This document shows positions 12,265 to 23,309 of a DNA stretch of 64,000 nt, one piece after another. Under the pieces are notes generated by a model, which worked only from the letters and a program-made list of their open reading frames with translations, was not told the DNA's origin and ran no database searches. Location of the stretch: positions 29,054,501 to 29,118,500 of the forward strand of contig BSBM01000299.1 in NCBI GenBank assembly GCA_027924585.1. Reading direction: 5' to 3'. The stretch's first letter is position 1. Each line of letters starts with the position of its first letter. A program made the position numbers and the translations under genes. Source of the stretch: Larix kaempferi (Eukaryota > Streptophyta > Pinopsida > Pinales > Pinaceae).

Positions 12265-13075
12265 GCATTTTTTTAAGAAGCTATAAGAGAACCAGAGATT
12301 CATTTTACTGAAGCTTCTCATTTTCATTCCTTAAATATTCTATTTGAGTAACAAAAGAGGGACTGACCGTATTCTTGTTTTTCCATTCGGGAATTGCAGG
12401 TTTATCAAAACTTCAAGGCCACCGTTAATTACTTTTTCGATTACTCAACGGGTGAGGACAGTCAGTTGGCAACTAGTCAACATTCCATTGGATATAGTCA
12501 TCCTCAAAGACCGATTCCTGGGCAGTTGAATCCAAGCTTTCGGTCCTTCAAGATTATTACATAATGCCCTCTGATTACGATGATTAATTTTAGATTCCAT
12601 CCAAAATATGTGAGCAGCAGTGTTGCTGTTCTCCTCCCTTTGATGGTCGGTGCAATATCCACCCCACCTGAAAAATTGCACCGACCATCCTCCATAGGAG
12701 AACAGCAACACTGTTGCTCACATATTTTGGATGGAATCTAAAAATAATCATCGTAATCAAATGGCATTCTGTAATAATCTTGAAGGACCGAAAGCTTGGA
12801 TTCAGCGGCCCAGGAATCGGTCTTTGTGGATTACTATATCCAATGGAATGTTGACTAGTTGCCAACTGACTGTCATTACCCGTTGAGTAATCGAAAAAGT
12901 AATTAACGGTGGCCTTGAAGTTTTGAATCTTTTGATAAACCTGCAATTCCCAAATGGAAAAACAGGAATAAGGTCAGTCCCTGTTTTGTTATTCAAATAG
13001 AATAATTAAGGAATGAAAATGAGAAGCTTCAGTAAAATGAATCTCTAATTCTCTTAGAGCTCCTTAAAAAAATGC
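12265..13075. repeat. Long palindrome 2: foldback element with an exon-like segment
   Basis: The arms are 12265-12656 and 12675-13075, around an 18-base spacer. The outer ends GCATTTTTTTAAG and CTTAAAAAAATGC are complementary. Each arm has a TTGCAG acceptor-like site followed by a coding-like frame. On the minus strand, 12590-12946 is open for 118 codons and includes NFKATVNYFFDYSTGNDSQ and GYSNPQRPIPGPLNPSFRSF. I do not recognise this protein. Copy B has only a short unrelated sequence here (CTGAGCTGATAG between CAGAGCATT and AAAATGCTTGC), so the palindrome arose or was lost after the duplication. No clear target-site duplication is visible. Confidence 0.8.
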
Positions 13076-13246
13076 TTGCTTCTTAGACAACACCATCCAT
13101 GAATCATTGAACAACATTAGGATCAGGGAGGAATGAATTTGAGTGAGGCATCTCCTTCTCTGCGAATATGATTGTAAACTATGTCTACACATCTAAAGGA
13201 TAAAGTAAACTATGATACCTTCTTCCCTATGGGCTTTCAAACCAAG

Positions 13247-13285
13247 TAACACGTCTAAGTAACACGTCTAAGTAACACGTCTAAG
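13247..13285 (+). repeat. Three perfect copies of a 13-base unit
   Basis: TAACACGTCTAAG occurs three times head to tail. Copy B has only a related single CACGTCTAAG at the matching place, so this is a local expansion in copy A. Confidence 0.8.
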
Positions 13286-14255
13286 GTTAATTGATGAGTT
13301 TGAACAATAACACATATCAACATCTAGGTTGATGAATCTTCAGGTATTGAGATTCGGATTGAATCAAAGCACATAAACCGAAAACAAGATGGAAAGGAAT
13401 AATACGACAAAAAAAAGAAAGGCGGAGAGTTATAGTACTTCCGGCAATAGAAAAACACCAACCAGATAAAGATGTAGTGGCCTATATTTAGGACTTGACA
13501 ATGTCGTTTAGCGATCGATATGTACAAATTTGTTTGCTGAGGATCTTTACAGTACCAGGAAGGATGGTTGATGGATGTAATGAAAAATGGTGGTATCTCA
13601 GAGTCATTTGAGACCAAGAAACCGAGGACAATTACGCACAGAAGACTTACCAATGAAAATTGCAAGCAGAGCAGTGCATTGAATCCTTGTTATAGAGGTG
13701 AGCAACTTAGAAGCTGCCCTTTCAAAGAAAAATACAGTTATCTGCCACACTTCCACCAGGAACTTCTGAGTTCTATGGTCGTTGGTTTTCAGAACAATGA
13801 TTTCCTGAGTTCTATGGTCGTTGGTTTTCAGAACAATGAGGTAGAGTGAGGTCGCGAGGATTATGGTTACGCCAAAGAAGAAGGAATTAGGTCAACATAA
13901 GGTATGCATGCAACATAAGAAGGGGTTCGACAGTAACACACAGAGGATCACCACTCACATAGATAATTCACAAAAGGAATAGGTAACGCAGTGACGTACT
14001 AGATTAGGGATTCTCTTAAGGACTGGTAGAGTGAGCGAAGGCTGCAGGTAAGTTGGCAATTTATTAGAGGTGCTTTATTGAAAAATTTGTAGTGTTGCAA
14101 CTATGACTTTGGAGTCATTTGCACCTACCATTGTCTTGACTCTAGGTTTGGAACAACAAATACATGCCATACACCAAAAGCATCCTGCAAATCATATTAA
14201 CCAAGAATCAAGAGGTCTTATGTTTCTAATGTTAGTGTTCAACCATCTCCATAAT
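13286..14255 (+). other. Non-coding remainder of copy A, with a doubled 36-base unit
   Basis: It is colinear with 49560-50421 of copy B. The unit CTGAGTTCTATGGTCGTTGG plus its continuation is doubled at 13766-13839, which extends a 93-codon frame at 13568-13849. That frame is not preserved in copy B and I do not treat it as a gene. A 113-codon minus-strand frame (13324-13665) is likewise not preserved. Confidence 0.5.
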
Positions 14256-16672
14256 TAGTGTCCCCTTTTGGGCATCACAATTCCATTATCTACTTAGTAA
14301 AAACCCTCACAAACGGAGCATGTGTTAAAAACAACTCTAGACACTCACTTTTTTTTCCACAACACATGGAAGCACATGTTGATGACACACATGATGCAAG
14401 CAAAAGAAAGACCTATTATATTGTCATCATTATTGTAGACTTCTTTCACACCAACATATCCCATTATTCCCAATGTCTATCAGTTTGTTCCAATGCATTA
14501 ACTTGTTCAACCACCTATGTCTTTTGGACCACTCACAAACAAACACTCTCTATTTTTTTTAGGCCCAACTCATCACAATTCAATGCAATATCCTATAATT
14601 TGAAGACTATAAATTGCATTATAATGGTTGCTTAATATTGACACAATGAATGAACACATACACCACCAAATTTTTTATGATGAGGCTCCTAAACGAAAAG
14701 TCTAGGTAGTAATGCATGCAAATCCCTAGGGGTATTGGAATACTCGTCATTCAACCCCATTGACCAATGAAGCTATATAAGCTTCATAAAAATATATATA
14801 GAAAACTATTAAAAATCCCATCCTAAAATTTTAGATGATGAAGAATTTGCAAAGATATATGTTGCAATGAACAAAATGAGCAATGATTAGATTTCCATTT
14901 CCTTGGAAAATATTGCTTCACCTAACAATTTTGTTCTTTTGTGAGCTATTGCAAAAGAGTGTGCATTAACATACTATGTTAAATGCTTAAACCAACACAC
15001 CCAAAATCACGTGAAGCTATGGAACTAGTGTAATATTTTTGCATGGTCACATAGTAATGGAAATTGATATATCTTTGTTGAACATGATTATGTATGTGCT
15101 AAATTCATAAACAAAATGGAACCCTTGAGATGTACATTGTGCTAAGGGGGATTACAAGAGTAAACGATTAATTATCATCCCTAATATTACACGTTTGCAT
15201 GACACATTGTGATCTTAAGTTAAATGTCCATGACCACTCACCTACAAATTATGGCATGTAATAGGGAGAAGGAAATTCCAACACAAATGTTCCAAGAGAA
15301 GATTGGGTAGAAAGACATTCAATAACCTCTATGACGATATTGACATGAATTCAACAAAAATACATTAGATTTAGATATTAGTTGGAAACTTTATATTGTT
15401 GACTATTGGCAAAATGATGTCATACAACAAGAAAAGTTTTTTTTTAAATGATGATGTGTTCACTTGACTTTAGTAGTCAAATTAATACACAAAGAGGGTC
15501 CCTTATCTCACATACAAGGGGGTCTCATACACCAATTTGGTGTTTTCCTAGGCTATGACCTTAAAATTATATTATTATTATTATTAAGACACAAATTAAA
15601 GAAAAGGGTTTTCTTGAACATTTCAACATCATAAACGTCAAATTCCAACACAATGACACATCTATAAATCACATTTGAATGGTTACTTTATATTCAATGT
15701 AAGTAACAAATACATACACTATTGTGGAGGATCTTCTCGAAGTAAATTGTGTATAAATTTTGTAACTTTTCCAATGTTTCGAGTGGACAATCCACCTATA
15801 ATCAAAGGATTAGTCATAAGCATAGAATAATGGAGAGGAGTAAACATTGAATGAGCTTAAACTTGTGTTAAATGGAAGTATCCATTATACATAGGAATAA
15901 ATGGCCAATTGAATATTGAAATTTAAATAAAATAAGAAATGTTTCGTAAAATACTAATTGGATATGAATTGATAACAATGTTAAAATCGGATGTGAATGC
16001 GTTGTGAATGATGCAAAATGTGACAGTCAAAGTGGAAGGCCTAAAAAATCTAAATGTAGAATGTGAAGGTGTGGATCATGAGCATATGATATATGAAACC
16101 ACATAATTAAGAAGCTCCACACTCCACACTATATGTGGACATGTAGGACGGTACGTATTCGACTTGGGAATGTGTTAGGGAAACAAGACTCTTATTAGGC
16201 CACATTCAACATGTAGAACGTGTAAATGCATAAATGTAGAAAAGGAAAGAAAAACATAGAAACTAGATTCCATAGGATGCGTGATGCATGGGTGCAGATT
16301 ATGGGTATGTGATATATGACATATCGGAATAAATATTATCTACACTTTTCACTAGATGTGAATATGCAAGAATGCAAGGATTCAACTCAGGAATGTGGGA
16401 AACAAGAATCTTTGAACTTCTCATTCTATATACGGAATGCATAAATGTGCAATTGAAGAAAAGGAAAGAAAAAAAATAGAAACAAGACTCCACATTCCAT
16501 AGTGGATGCTAGATGTGTGGATGTGGGAAAAATTATATACAATATTTTGAAGGGAAACTCCATATTCAAAATAGTTGGTGAAAAGGGGAAGCAAAGGAAA
16601 ATAATTAACAAGGTTCTTGAGATCACTTTTGTCCCTTATCTACCCAACTATTTTGTAAATTTTATCTCTTTG

Positions 16673-16710
<38 letters not shown>

Positions 16711-17607
16711 TTGTAAATTTTATCTCTTTGGAATATATATATATAAACCAAAGAATAATAATAATTCATTAATTGTTTTATAATATTAAAGAGACCATTT
16801 AATTTTTAGGTATAACGACTACCTCCATTTAACACATATTTAAACTCTTGTCCCCCCCAAAAAAAATTACATATACTTGATATTCTTGAGAATCAAAGTA
16901 TACAAAAACATTACATAAAGGTTTGTATCTAGCTGCAAATCAAACTAAACCAGCCTTCCAACTTCATCTACATATTATCTGGCTTTACAAAAATTGTTCA
17001 CCAATTTAAAATCCTTAAATGGTTGATCTTCCCCATTATTCTAAGCTTATGAATAATTCCCCGATGATGTTGTAGTGTTTAGTGCCTACTTGAAATGGTG
17101 GGAAAGTTTCAAAACTATGCACATTTTATTTCTAGAAAAATCTTCTACAATTATGAGAAATTGTGAAATCTACATTCCTAGAGAGCATTTACACTGTTGA
17201 ATTATAGACAATTGGTCTCCCATAAACAAATATCTAGGTTGTGATAAACATAAATACTCAGGGGTATGGGAATATTTAGTCTCCACCCCCAATTACAAAG
17301 AATCAAACACCCATGAACTATTAAGAAACCTATTTATAACATTTTAGAATTATGACAAATTGGAAAAAAGTAAAAACACAGTTTAGTGAACAAAATGGGT
17401 TATGATCAAATTTACAATTCCTTGGATAATATTGTTTCACTTAGTTATTCCTTTTTTGAGTGTTATGGTGATTCATGAAAAAGTGCATATAAATAATTAT
17501 TTTTGAGAACTTTCAATGGTGCACCCAAAATCATGTGAAGTTATGATACCAATTTAACAATTGGTGCATGTTCTTAGAGTAAAATTGATATACCTTTGAA
17601 TATATCT
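14256..17607 (+). other. AT-rich distal part of copy A, no gene seen
   Basis: It pairs with 56904-60255. It contains an (AT)n run at 16674-16706, next to a doubled 33-base block (TTTTGTAAATTTTATCTCTT) that is single in copy B. A diverged direct repeat of about 200 bases lies between 16100 and 16540 (CATAAATGT.GAA...AAAGGAAAGAAAAA). Long frames on either strand are not conserved in sense between the copies. Confidence 0.55.
17603..17607. repeat. Candidate left target site of the 17608 copia element
   Basis: The last bases shared with copy B before the LTR are GAATATATC, so ATATC is the expected 5-bp target sequence. In copy B the undisturbed site continues AATTTCACTG (60256). The partner on the right cannot be checked because the right LTR is truncated. 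Confidence 0.45.
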
Positions 17608-18405
17608 GTGAAAATCCTCATAGCAGATCTAAGAATTGATGTATGCCTCACAAGAAAGATTAAGCAGGAAGATAGAAGAAGAGTGGACAATGCAGTGTAA
17701 AAGGGCAACAGAATTATGATACAATAGAACTAAGATAGAAGCAGAATAACATCACACACTAATTCATTAATCACAATATGGACAAATAAATAATACAATG
17801 GTGAGGATTCGAATGCCAAGGCGGCAATTCGAATTAGCCTTGATGGAGTGTCATCAAAGCACAACTAGAAGTCCTGATCATCATGAGTGGAATCATCAAT
17901 GCACAAATAACTGTCAACCAAATGTCAAACTGAGTCTAACTGAGTGTGGTAGGTGCAACTAGAACATGGAGGCACTAACTGAATGAAGGAGGCTCAGTGG
18001 AAAGCGCATGAGGATCTAACTGGAGTCATAATAGGTAGTCTAGTCTCACTGGAGGTCCATCGAAGTGATACAGTCAGTTGAGAGTCAGTCTATCCTTAAA
18101 TCAAGGAAGGATCTAAAGATAACTCAACTAACTGAAGTGCAATTGAGTAGTAGGTGAGAGAGGGCGACTGGGATGCATGCAATTGCATGCAGTGTGCACT
18201 AAGCACTAGGAGGGATAAAACTGATCAATAAGAAGCTCCTGGGGCTAGCTAACTGAGGGCTACGTGCTAGAATTGATGACTAGGATGCATGCAATTACAT
18301 GCATACATGCAAAATCATGACTGCATGCAAAATGAATGCATGACTGAAAATGCAAAAATGGAGAATGTTGTTAGGACTAGGATAGAGTATAGGAAAATCC
18401 CAACA
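17608..18405 (-). repeat. 3' LTR (in element orientation) of the gag-only copia
   Basis: 798 bp. On the minus strand it runs TGTTGGGATTTTCC to GGATTTTCACA, so it has TG...CA ends. Roughly its first 460 plus-strand bases are repeated at 19897-20375. Confidence 0.8.
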
Positions 18406-18415
18406 CCCCCTCTTA
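18406..18415 (-). promoter_or_regulatory. Polypurine tract of the gag-only copia
   Basis: The minus-strand purine run AAGAGGGGG lies directly against the 3' LTR start TGTTGGG. This is the plus-strand DNA primer site expected at that position. Confidence 0.65.
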
Positions 18416-18720
18416 ATCCATCCTGGGCCCTGGTAACTAAGACCAAAGGTCACCTAATACAATGAATAATAATAATAGTCAATAAACCAAGAAAATGGGG
18501 AGAACCTCATGGAAAAAATACCCCCCCTCAAAATAGACTATAGGGCACACCAAAAATAAATGCTCCAAACTCAAGCAGGTGTGATGCTTGGTCATATGTC
18601 TGGAGGTATCATCTTCTTGGGAAGAAGTGGTTCATGCTCAAAAGGCATGTGCTTTTACTTGCTCTTCAGATCGAATGTGATGAGAGAAAATCCAAAAGTA
18701 TGAGGATGATCCTGGAACCT

Positions 18721-19736
18721 CTAATTTGAATCAGTTGAGGTAGGATCAAATCCATGAATGTGTAGATAGCCTTTTACTTTCTCCTTCGAACCATCATAGG
18801 TGAGATTATGCCCAAAAGAACCATCACATGATAGTGAATGCTTTGAATCCAAATCAGATCCAAGACTTGAAGAATGGTTTCTTGAGATATCCTTTGAACC
18901 ATTAGAGGTGAGATCAAAACCACGATATGCATGAGAAATTATCCCAAGTAGTGATTGCTTGGATTTTAAATCAACTCCAAGATTTAATGAATGGTTTCTT
19001 GAGATCTCCTTTGAACCGGTAGAGGTGAGATCAAAACCATAAAATGCATGAGAAATTTTCCCAAGTGAATGGCAATGCCCTACATCTTCAATAAACTTCT
19101 GAGAGCATGTACAAATGATCATATAGTAGTACATAAGAGGTGAGTGATCAAGGAGAGCGAATGCATTACCTCTAATTGCTGATTTGACCTCCGAAACATT
19201 CAATAGATCATGATGCAAACCAATAGACTCTTGTGCAAGAGAGGATTTTAGAACCTCCACAGTTTCTAGAGTGTGAGCTGGCACAAAATTCGAAATAGAA
19301 TAAATTTGGAGCATGAGTGTAGAATCTGCAAGTTCTTCTTCTTTGTGGACAACTTCAATATGAGATATGTTTGATACTGATTCATGATCAGAGAGACCAT
19401 CAAGGAGGGAGAATGCAACAGTGGGCTTGATCTCGAAATGGTTTGGACCAATCCCTTCATTTTGTTTGCCAAATATTTCATCCAGATGGGCCCATAGCTA
19501 TTTTGGAGATTCAACAGAATTAAGGAAATCAATTTCCATACAACGAGACATAGCAAGCAACATTGCTCCAGAGGCTCTGTCACCTTCATTTAACCAATCA
19601 TTCTCCCTCTTTAGAGGATTCGAACTCTCTTTCAAAAGAATAATAAAAGAGACCATGGCTCTTTAAATATGCTATCATTTTTTGTTTCCATTCATCATAG
19701 TTGAATGGAGAAAGAGGAGGAATTCCTTCCAGATTC
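18721..19736 (-). pseudogene. copia gag with a repetitive C-terminus
   Basis: The N-terminus MNLEGIPPLSPFNYDEW is typical of the UBN2/DUF4219 gag family of plant copia elements (GxNYxxWxxxM pattern). The frame continues through RCMEIDFLNS and LWAHLDEIFGKQNEGIGPN with at least two shifts, and then 197 open codons to the stop at 18721. The last part is built of imperfect repeats: GFDLTSTGSKEISRNHS, GFDLTSNGSKDISRNHS, and a shorter GFDPTSTDSN. No CCHC zinc knuckle is visible. Gag proteins form the cytoplasmic particle that packages element RNA. I do not know a function for the repeats. Confidence 0.65.
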
Positions 19737-19884
19737 ATGGAAGTTGTTTTAGAAGACCTACAAAAACAATAGAAAATATCTGCAACTGCTACTGCTGCAA
19801 AAGTGTAGAAAATACTGCACTCGAAATCTTGATAATAACCTGCAAAAAAATCGCAGGAATGAAGATAAACAATACTCTCAACAT

Positions 19885-19896
19885 GCTCTGATACCA
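19885..19896 (-). promoter_or_regulatory. Primer-binding site of the gag-only copia
   Basis: The minus strand reads TGGTATCAGAGC immediately inside the LTR. It is complementary to the 3' end of initiator tRNA-Met, the usual copia primer. Confidence 0.85.
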
Positions 19897-20375
19897 TGTG
19901 AAAATCCTCACAGCAGATCTAAGAGATGATGTATAACTCACAAGCAAGATGAAGCAGGAAGATATAAGAATAGTGGACAATGCAGTGTAAAAGAGCAGCA
20001 AAATTATGATATATAGTAGAACTCAGATAGAAGCAGAATAAAATCACACAATAATTCATTAATCACAATATGGACAAATAAATAATACAATAGTGAGGAT
20101 TTGAATGCCAAGGTGGCAATTCAAATTAGCCTTCATGGAGTGATCATCAGATCAATGGAGTGTCATCAAAGCACAACTAGAAGTCCTGATCATCATCAGT
20201 GGAGTCATCAATGCACAAGTAATTGTCAAACAGATGTCAAACTGAGTCTAACTCAGTGTGGTAGGTGTAATTGGCAAAATGGAGGCACTAACTGAATGAA
20301 GGAGGCTCAGTGGAGGCCGCATGAGGAGCTAACTAGAGTTAGAATAGGAAGTCTAGTCTCACTGGAGGTCCATCA
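19897..20375 (-). repeat. Truncated 5' LTR (in element orientation) of the gag-only copia
   Basis: It matches 17608-18070 from TGTGAAAATCC to CTGGAGGTCCATC, then ends in a small duplication (AGGTCCATCACTA twice) and unrelated sequence. The U3 end is missing. Confidence 0.75.
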
Positions 20376-20859
20376 CTAGAGGTCCATCACTAAAGAGAAA
20401 TGAGGAGCTAATTTCTCTTTTGTGAACTATTTCTTCTTACACTATCTTATCACTTTGCATCATATTTGAATGAACTATGTGAGTTAGATTCATTTTATAT
20501 GCTCTGATTCACACATTTAAATATTGTCAATGTTCTTTATTCCAAATTAATGCAGAATTCATCCTAGTTAGATGCTTTGTGTTATTAATGTATTGTTTTC
20601 TTTAATCTTCTATCATCCCTAAAATTGCTATTTGTATGGACAAATGATACCTACTTTTCCTTTGTGAAATATTTATCCTACCACTAGGCTCTTAAATAAT
20701 TTTGAGAAATGCATGTGTTGACTCCATACCCAAAGGATTTTGTTTTTGATTCAAACACTTTGTTAAACTATATATTGTAATTAAATATCTAACCATTGTT
20801 TTAAAAAGGTGAACCGTTATGAGTGACCATTAGATAACATATAAAAAAAAATTTCCTGA
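20376..20859. other. AT-rich stretch without recognisable features
   Basis: I see no ORF of note, no LTR edge and no match to the rest of the window. Confidence 0.5.
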
Positions 20860-22840
20860 CTTCCAACTTCCAACAAGAAGGGTCGGTTGACCCTTCATTT
20901 ATGAGATAAAATAGAAGAATGAATGACTGACCCTTCCCGTATTGTAGGATTAGTAGGAATAGTAAACACCAGAAGGATTGTGCACCCCTTCTTATGTCCT
21001 CGAAATACCAAGAATATCATGAAGAGAAAGGATCATCTGCCCCTTCCTTTAGTAGAGAATTGTGAACACCTATATCTAGCAATTCACCTATATCCAGAAT
21101 GGTGAAAACAAGAATGATTGACTGACCCTTCTTGCAGTATAGAACTATTATGAAAAGAATACTGGGAAAACGAAGGGTCGGCCGCCCCTTCATTTATGAG
21201 GGATTTGTAAAAATATTCAACCTATGAAAGCTAGGCCGTCAATTCATGTATATCCATAATGGTGAACACTGGAAGAATAATGAGAAAAAGAAGGGTCGGT
21301 CTACCCTTCATTTACAAGAGAAATGTAAAAATATTTAATCTACGAAAGCTAGGCCAATAATTCTCGACTTTCGACTTCTGCAGTAAATAGTATGGATTGA
21401 GACATCGGCTAAGTTATAACATACTTAATAAAAAATATTTGTCCTGAATTCCAACTTCCGACAAGAAGGATTGGCTACCCCTTCGTTTAGTAGAGAATTG
21501 TGAATACCTATATCCAACAATTCACCAATATCTAGAATGGTGAACACAAGAAGGATCAACCGACCCTTCTTGCAGTCTAGAACTATTTTGAAAATAATAT
21601 TGGGTAAAAGAAGGGTTGGTTGCCCTTTCATTTATGAGATAATTATAAAAATATTCAACCTATGAAGGCTAGGCCGTCAATTCATGTATATATAGCATGG
21701 TGAACACTGGAAGATTACTGAGCACAAGAAGGGTCGGACGACCCTTCATTTATGAGATAAATGTAAAAATATTTAATCTATGAAGGCTAGGACGACAATT
21801 TAGCTATATCCCGAATGGTGAACAGAAGAATGAACAGTCGAACCTTCTTGTATTGTAGGATTAGTAGAAATAGTAAACACTAGAAGGTTCGGGCACCGCT
21901 TCTTATATCCTCCAAATATCAAGAATATCATGGAGAGAAAGGATCGACTGCCCCTTCGTTTAGTAGAGAATTTTAAAAATATCGAACCTACGAATAGTCA
22001 TCCAGAAATTCACCTATATCCAGAATGGTGAAAAAAAGAAGAAACGACTGACCCTTCTTTTACTCTAGAACTATTATGAAAAGTATACTTAGAACATGAA
22101 GGTTCGGTTGCCACTTGAGTTATAAGAAAAATGTAAAAATATGCAACCTTCAAAGACTAGGCCAACAATTCATGTATACACAGAGTGGTGAACACTGGAA
22201 GAATACTGAGTACAAGAAGGGTCAATTGACCCTTCATTTATGAGAGAAATATAAAACTATTTATTCTACAAAGGACAGGCCGTAAATTCATCTATATCCA
22301 TTATGGTGAAAACAAGAATGGACAACCAACCCTTCCTATATTGTGGGATTAGTATCAATAGTAAAAACAAGAAGGATCGAGCGCCCCTTCTTCTATCCTC
22401 CAAATATCAAGAATACCATGGAGTAAAAGGAATAGTCGTCTAGCAATTCATCTATATCCAGAATGGTGAAAACAAGAAGGAACAAATGACCCTTCTTGTA
22501 TTATAGAACTATTACAAAAATAATACTTAGCACAAGAAGGGTCAGTCACCCCTTCATTTATGAGAGAAATGTAAAACACAACAAGGGTCGGGCACCCCTT
22601 CCTATATCCTCCAAATATCAAGAATATCATGGAGTGAAAGGATCAGTCGCCCCTTCGCTTATTAGAGAATTGTAAAACTATTGAATCTATGAATGGTCGT
22701 CCAACAATTCACCTATATCCATAATGGTGAACCCAAGAAGGATCAAACAACCCTTTATGTATTATAGAACTATTAGTAAAAGAAATTCCAAGAAGGACCG
22801 GACACCCCTTCGTATATTCTCCAAATATCAAGAATATCAT
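20860..22840. repeat. Tandem array with recurring 20-bp quasi-palindromes
   Basis: About 2 kb of diverged, interleaved repeats. The recurring marker is a quasi-palindrome of the form GAAGGGTCGGTTGACCCTTC (20877-20896), with variants at 21172, 21290, 21551, 21728, 22216, 22536 and others, at least a dozen in all. The spacer blocks between them also recur: CTCCAAATATCAAGAATATC (near 21904, 22394, 22607 and 22817), TTCACCTATATCCAGAATGG, TTATGAGAGAAATGTAAAA, and AGAACTATTATGAAAAG. The block order suggests a higher-order unit of several hundred bases. No long ORF runs through it. It ends about 470 bases before the start codon of the downstream gene. Confidence 0.85.
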
Positions 22841-23309
22841 GGAGATATTCTACCTTGATAACTTTGACACAAGTAGCATTCAGAAAGGAACGGATGCACC
22901 TTCTTGCATTGATCCATTTTCTACAAACCACAATAAAGATCAATTTAAATGGTAAGGAGTAGCACTTGATTGAAATGTGACTTCCCGTAATATTCTTGAT
23001 CTGTTTATTTCTAGCACAAATACCAAATTAAAGTGATAGTTAATATGAAATAATGAGCGCTCCTTCTATGATCGATTCTATCTCAAATGACTATATAAAA
23101 TGTGCACTCGATCAGTCATGGATAATGCTAGTAGATTTGTTCTTAATCAATCAATTGATTTTGGAAATGAGAGGTCGTTCCTTCTCCATCGATCATTCGC
23201 CTGAACATTTGCAAGTATACATCTAATATTAAAACAATAATTGATAATTATAAACATTGTATGCATTCTTATATTAACTACACAATATTTATTGTTTTGT
23301 AGATAAAAC
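22841..23309 (+). promoter_or_regulatory. Upstream region and possible leader intron of the methyltransferase-like gene
   Basis: It links the array to the ATG at 23310. A leader intron is plausible, with GCAA|GTATAC at 23215 and TTGTTTTGTAG ending at 23302, eight bases before the ATG. The motif ATCGATC or TCGATCA recurs several times in 23060-23200. No convincing TATA box is seen. The promoter role is inferred from position only. Confidence 0.3.

Larger units (their letters stand above)
5212..17607 (+). repeat. Copy A of a segmental duplication carrying an EML gene fragment
   Basis: Copy A runs parallel to copy B (42707-60255). The shared left edge is TCTACTTAAAGTAA at about 5212 and 42707. 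Flanks to the left differ (ATAAATTAGG here, GTGTTGGAC there). Colinear blocks include 5212-7110 with 42707-45130, 8023-12264 with 44960-49300, 13076-14255 with 49320-50421, and 14256-17607 with 56904-60255. The copies differ by many substitutions and small indels, so the duplication is not recent. Copy A is interrupted by two palindromes that copy B lacks. Its right end was cut by a copia insertion at 17608. Confidence 0.85.
17608..20375 (-). mobile_element. Non-autonomous, gag-only Ty1/copia element, right LTR truncated
   Basis: Two direct repeats beginning TGTGAAAATCC (17608 and 19897) bracket about 1.5 kb holding only a gag-like frame on the minus strand. A tRNA-Met primer site abuts the right LTR and a polypurine tract abuts the left one, so transcription ran right to left. 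There is no protease, integrase, RT or RNase H, so the element depended on proteins made elsewhere. The right LTR lost its outer ~320 bases, probably by a later deletion joining it to the unrelated sequence at 20376. Confidence 0.8.

Noticed and set aside
13324-13849. Overlapping 93- and 113-codon frames on both strands
   Set aside because: Stops and shifts differ in copy B, one frame is extended by a local 36-base duplication, and no domain is recognisable.
16426-16626. Minus-strand frame repeated at 58996-59328
   Set aside because: It is conserved only because copies A and B are duplicates. The sequence is Phe-rich from AT-rich DNA and its ends differ between the copies.
21425-22630. Minus-strand frames in the tandem array that resemble one another
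   Set aside because: They reflect the repeat unit. None extends across more than one or two units and none shows a protein motif.
20860-22840. Regularly spaced palindromic repeats resembling a CRISPR array
   Set aside because: Spacers are themselves recurring, unit length varies, repeats are diverged, there are no cas genes, and the context is a plant nuclear genome.
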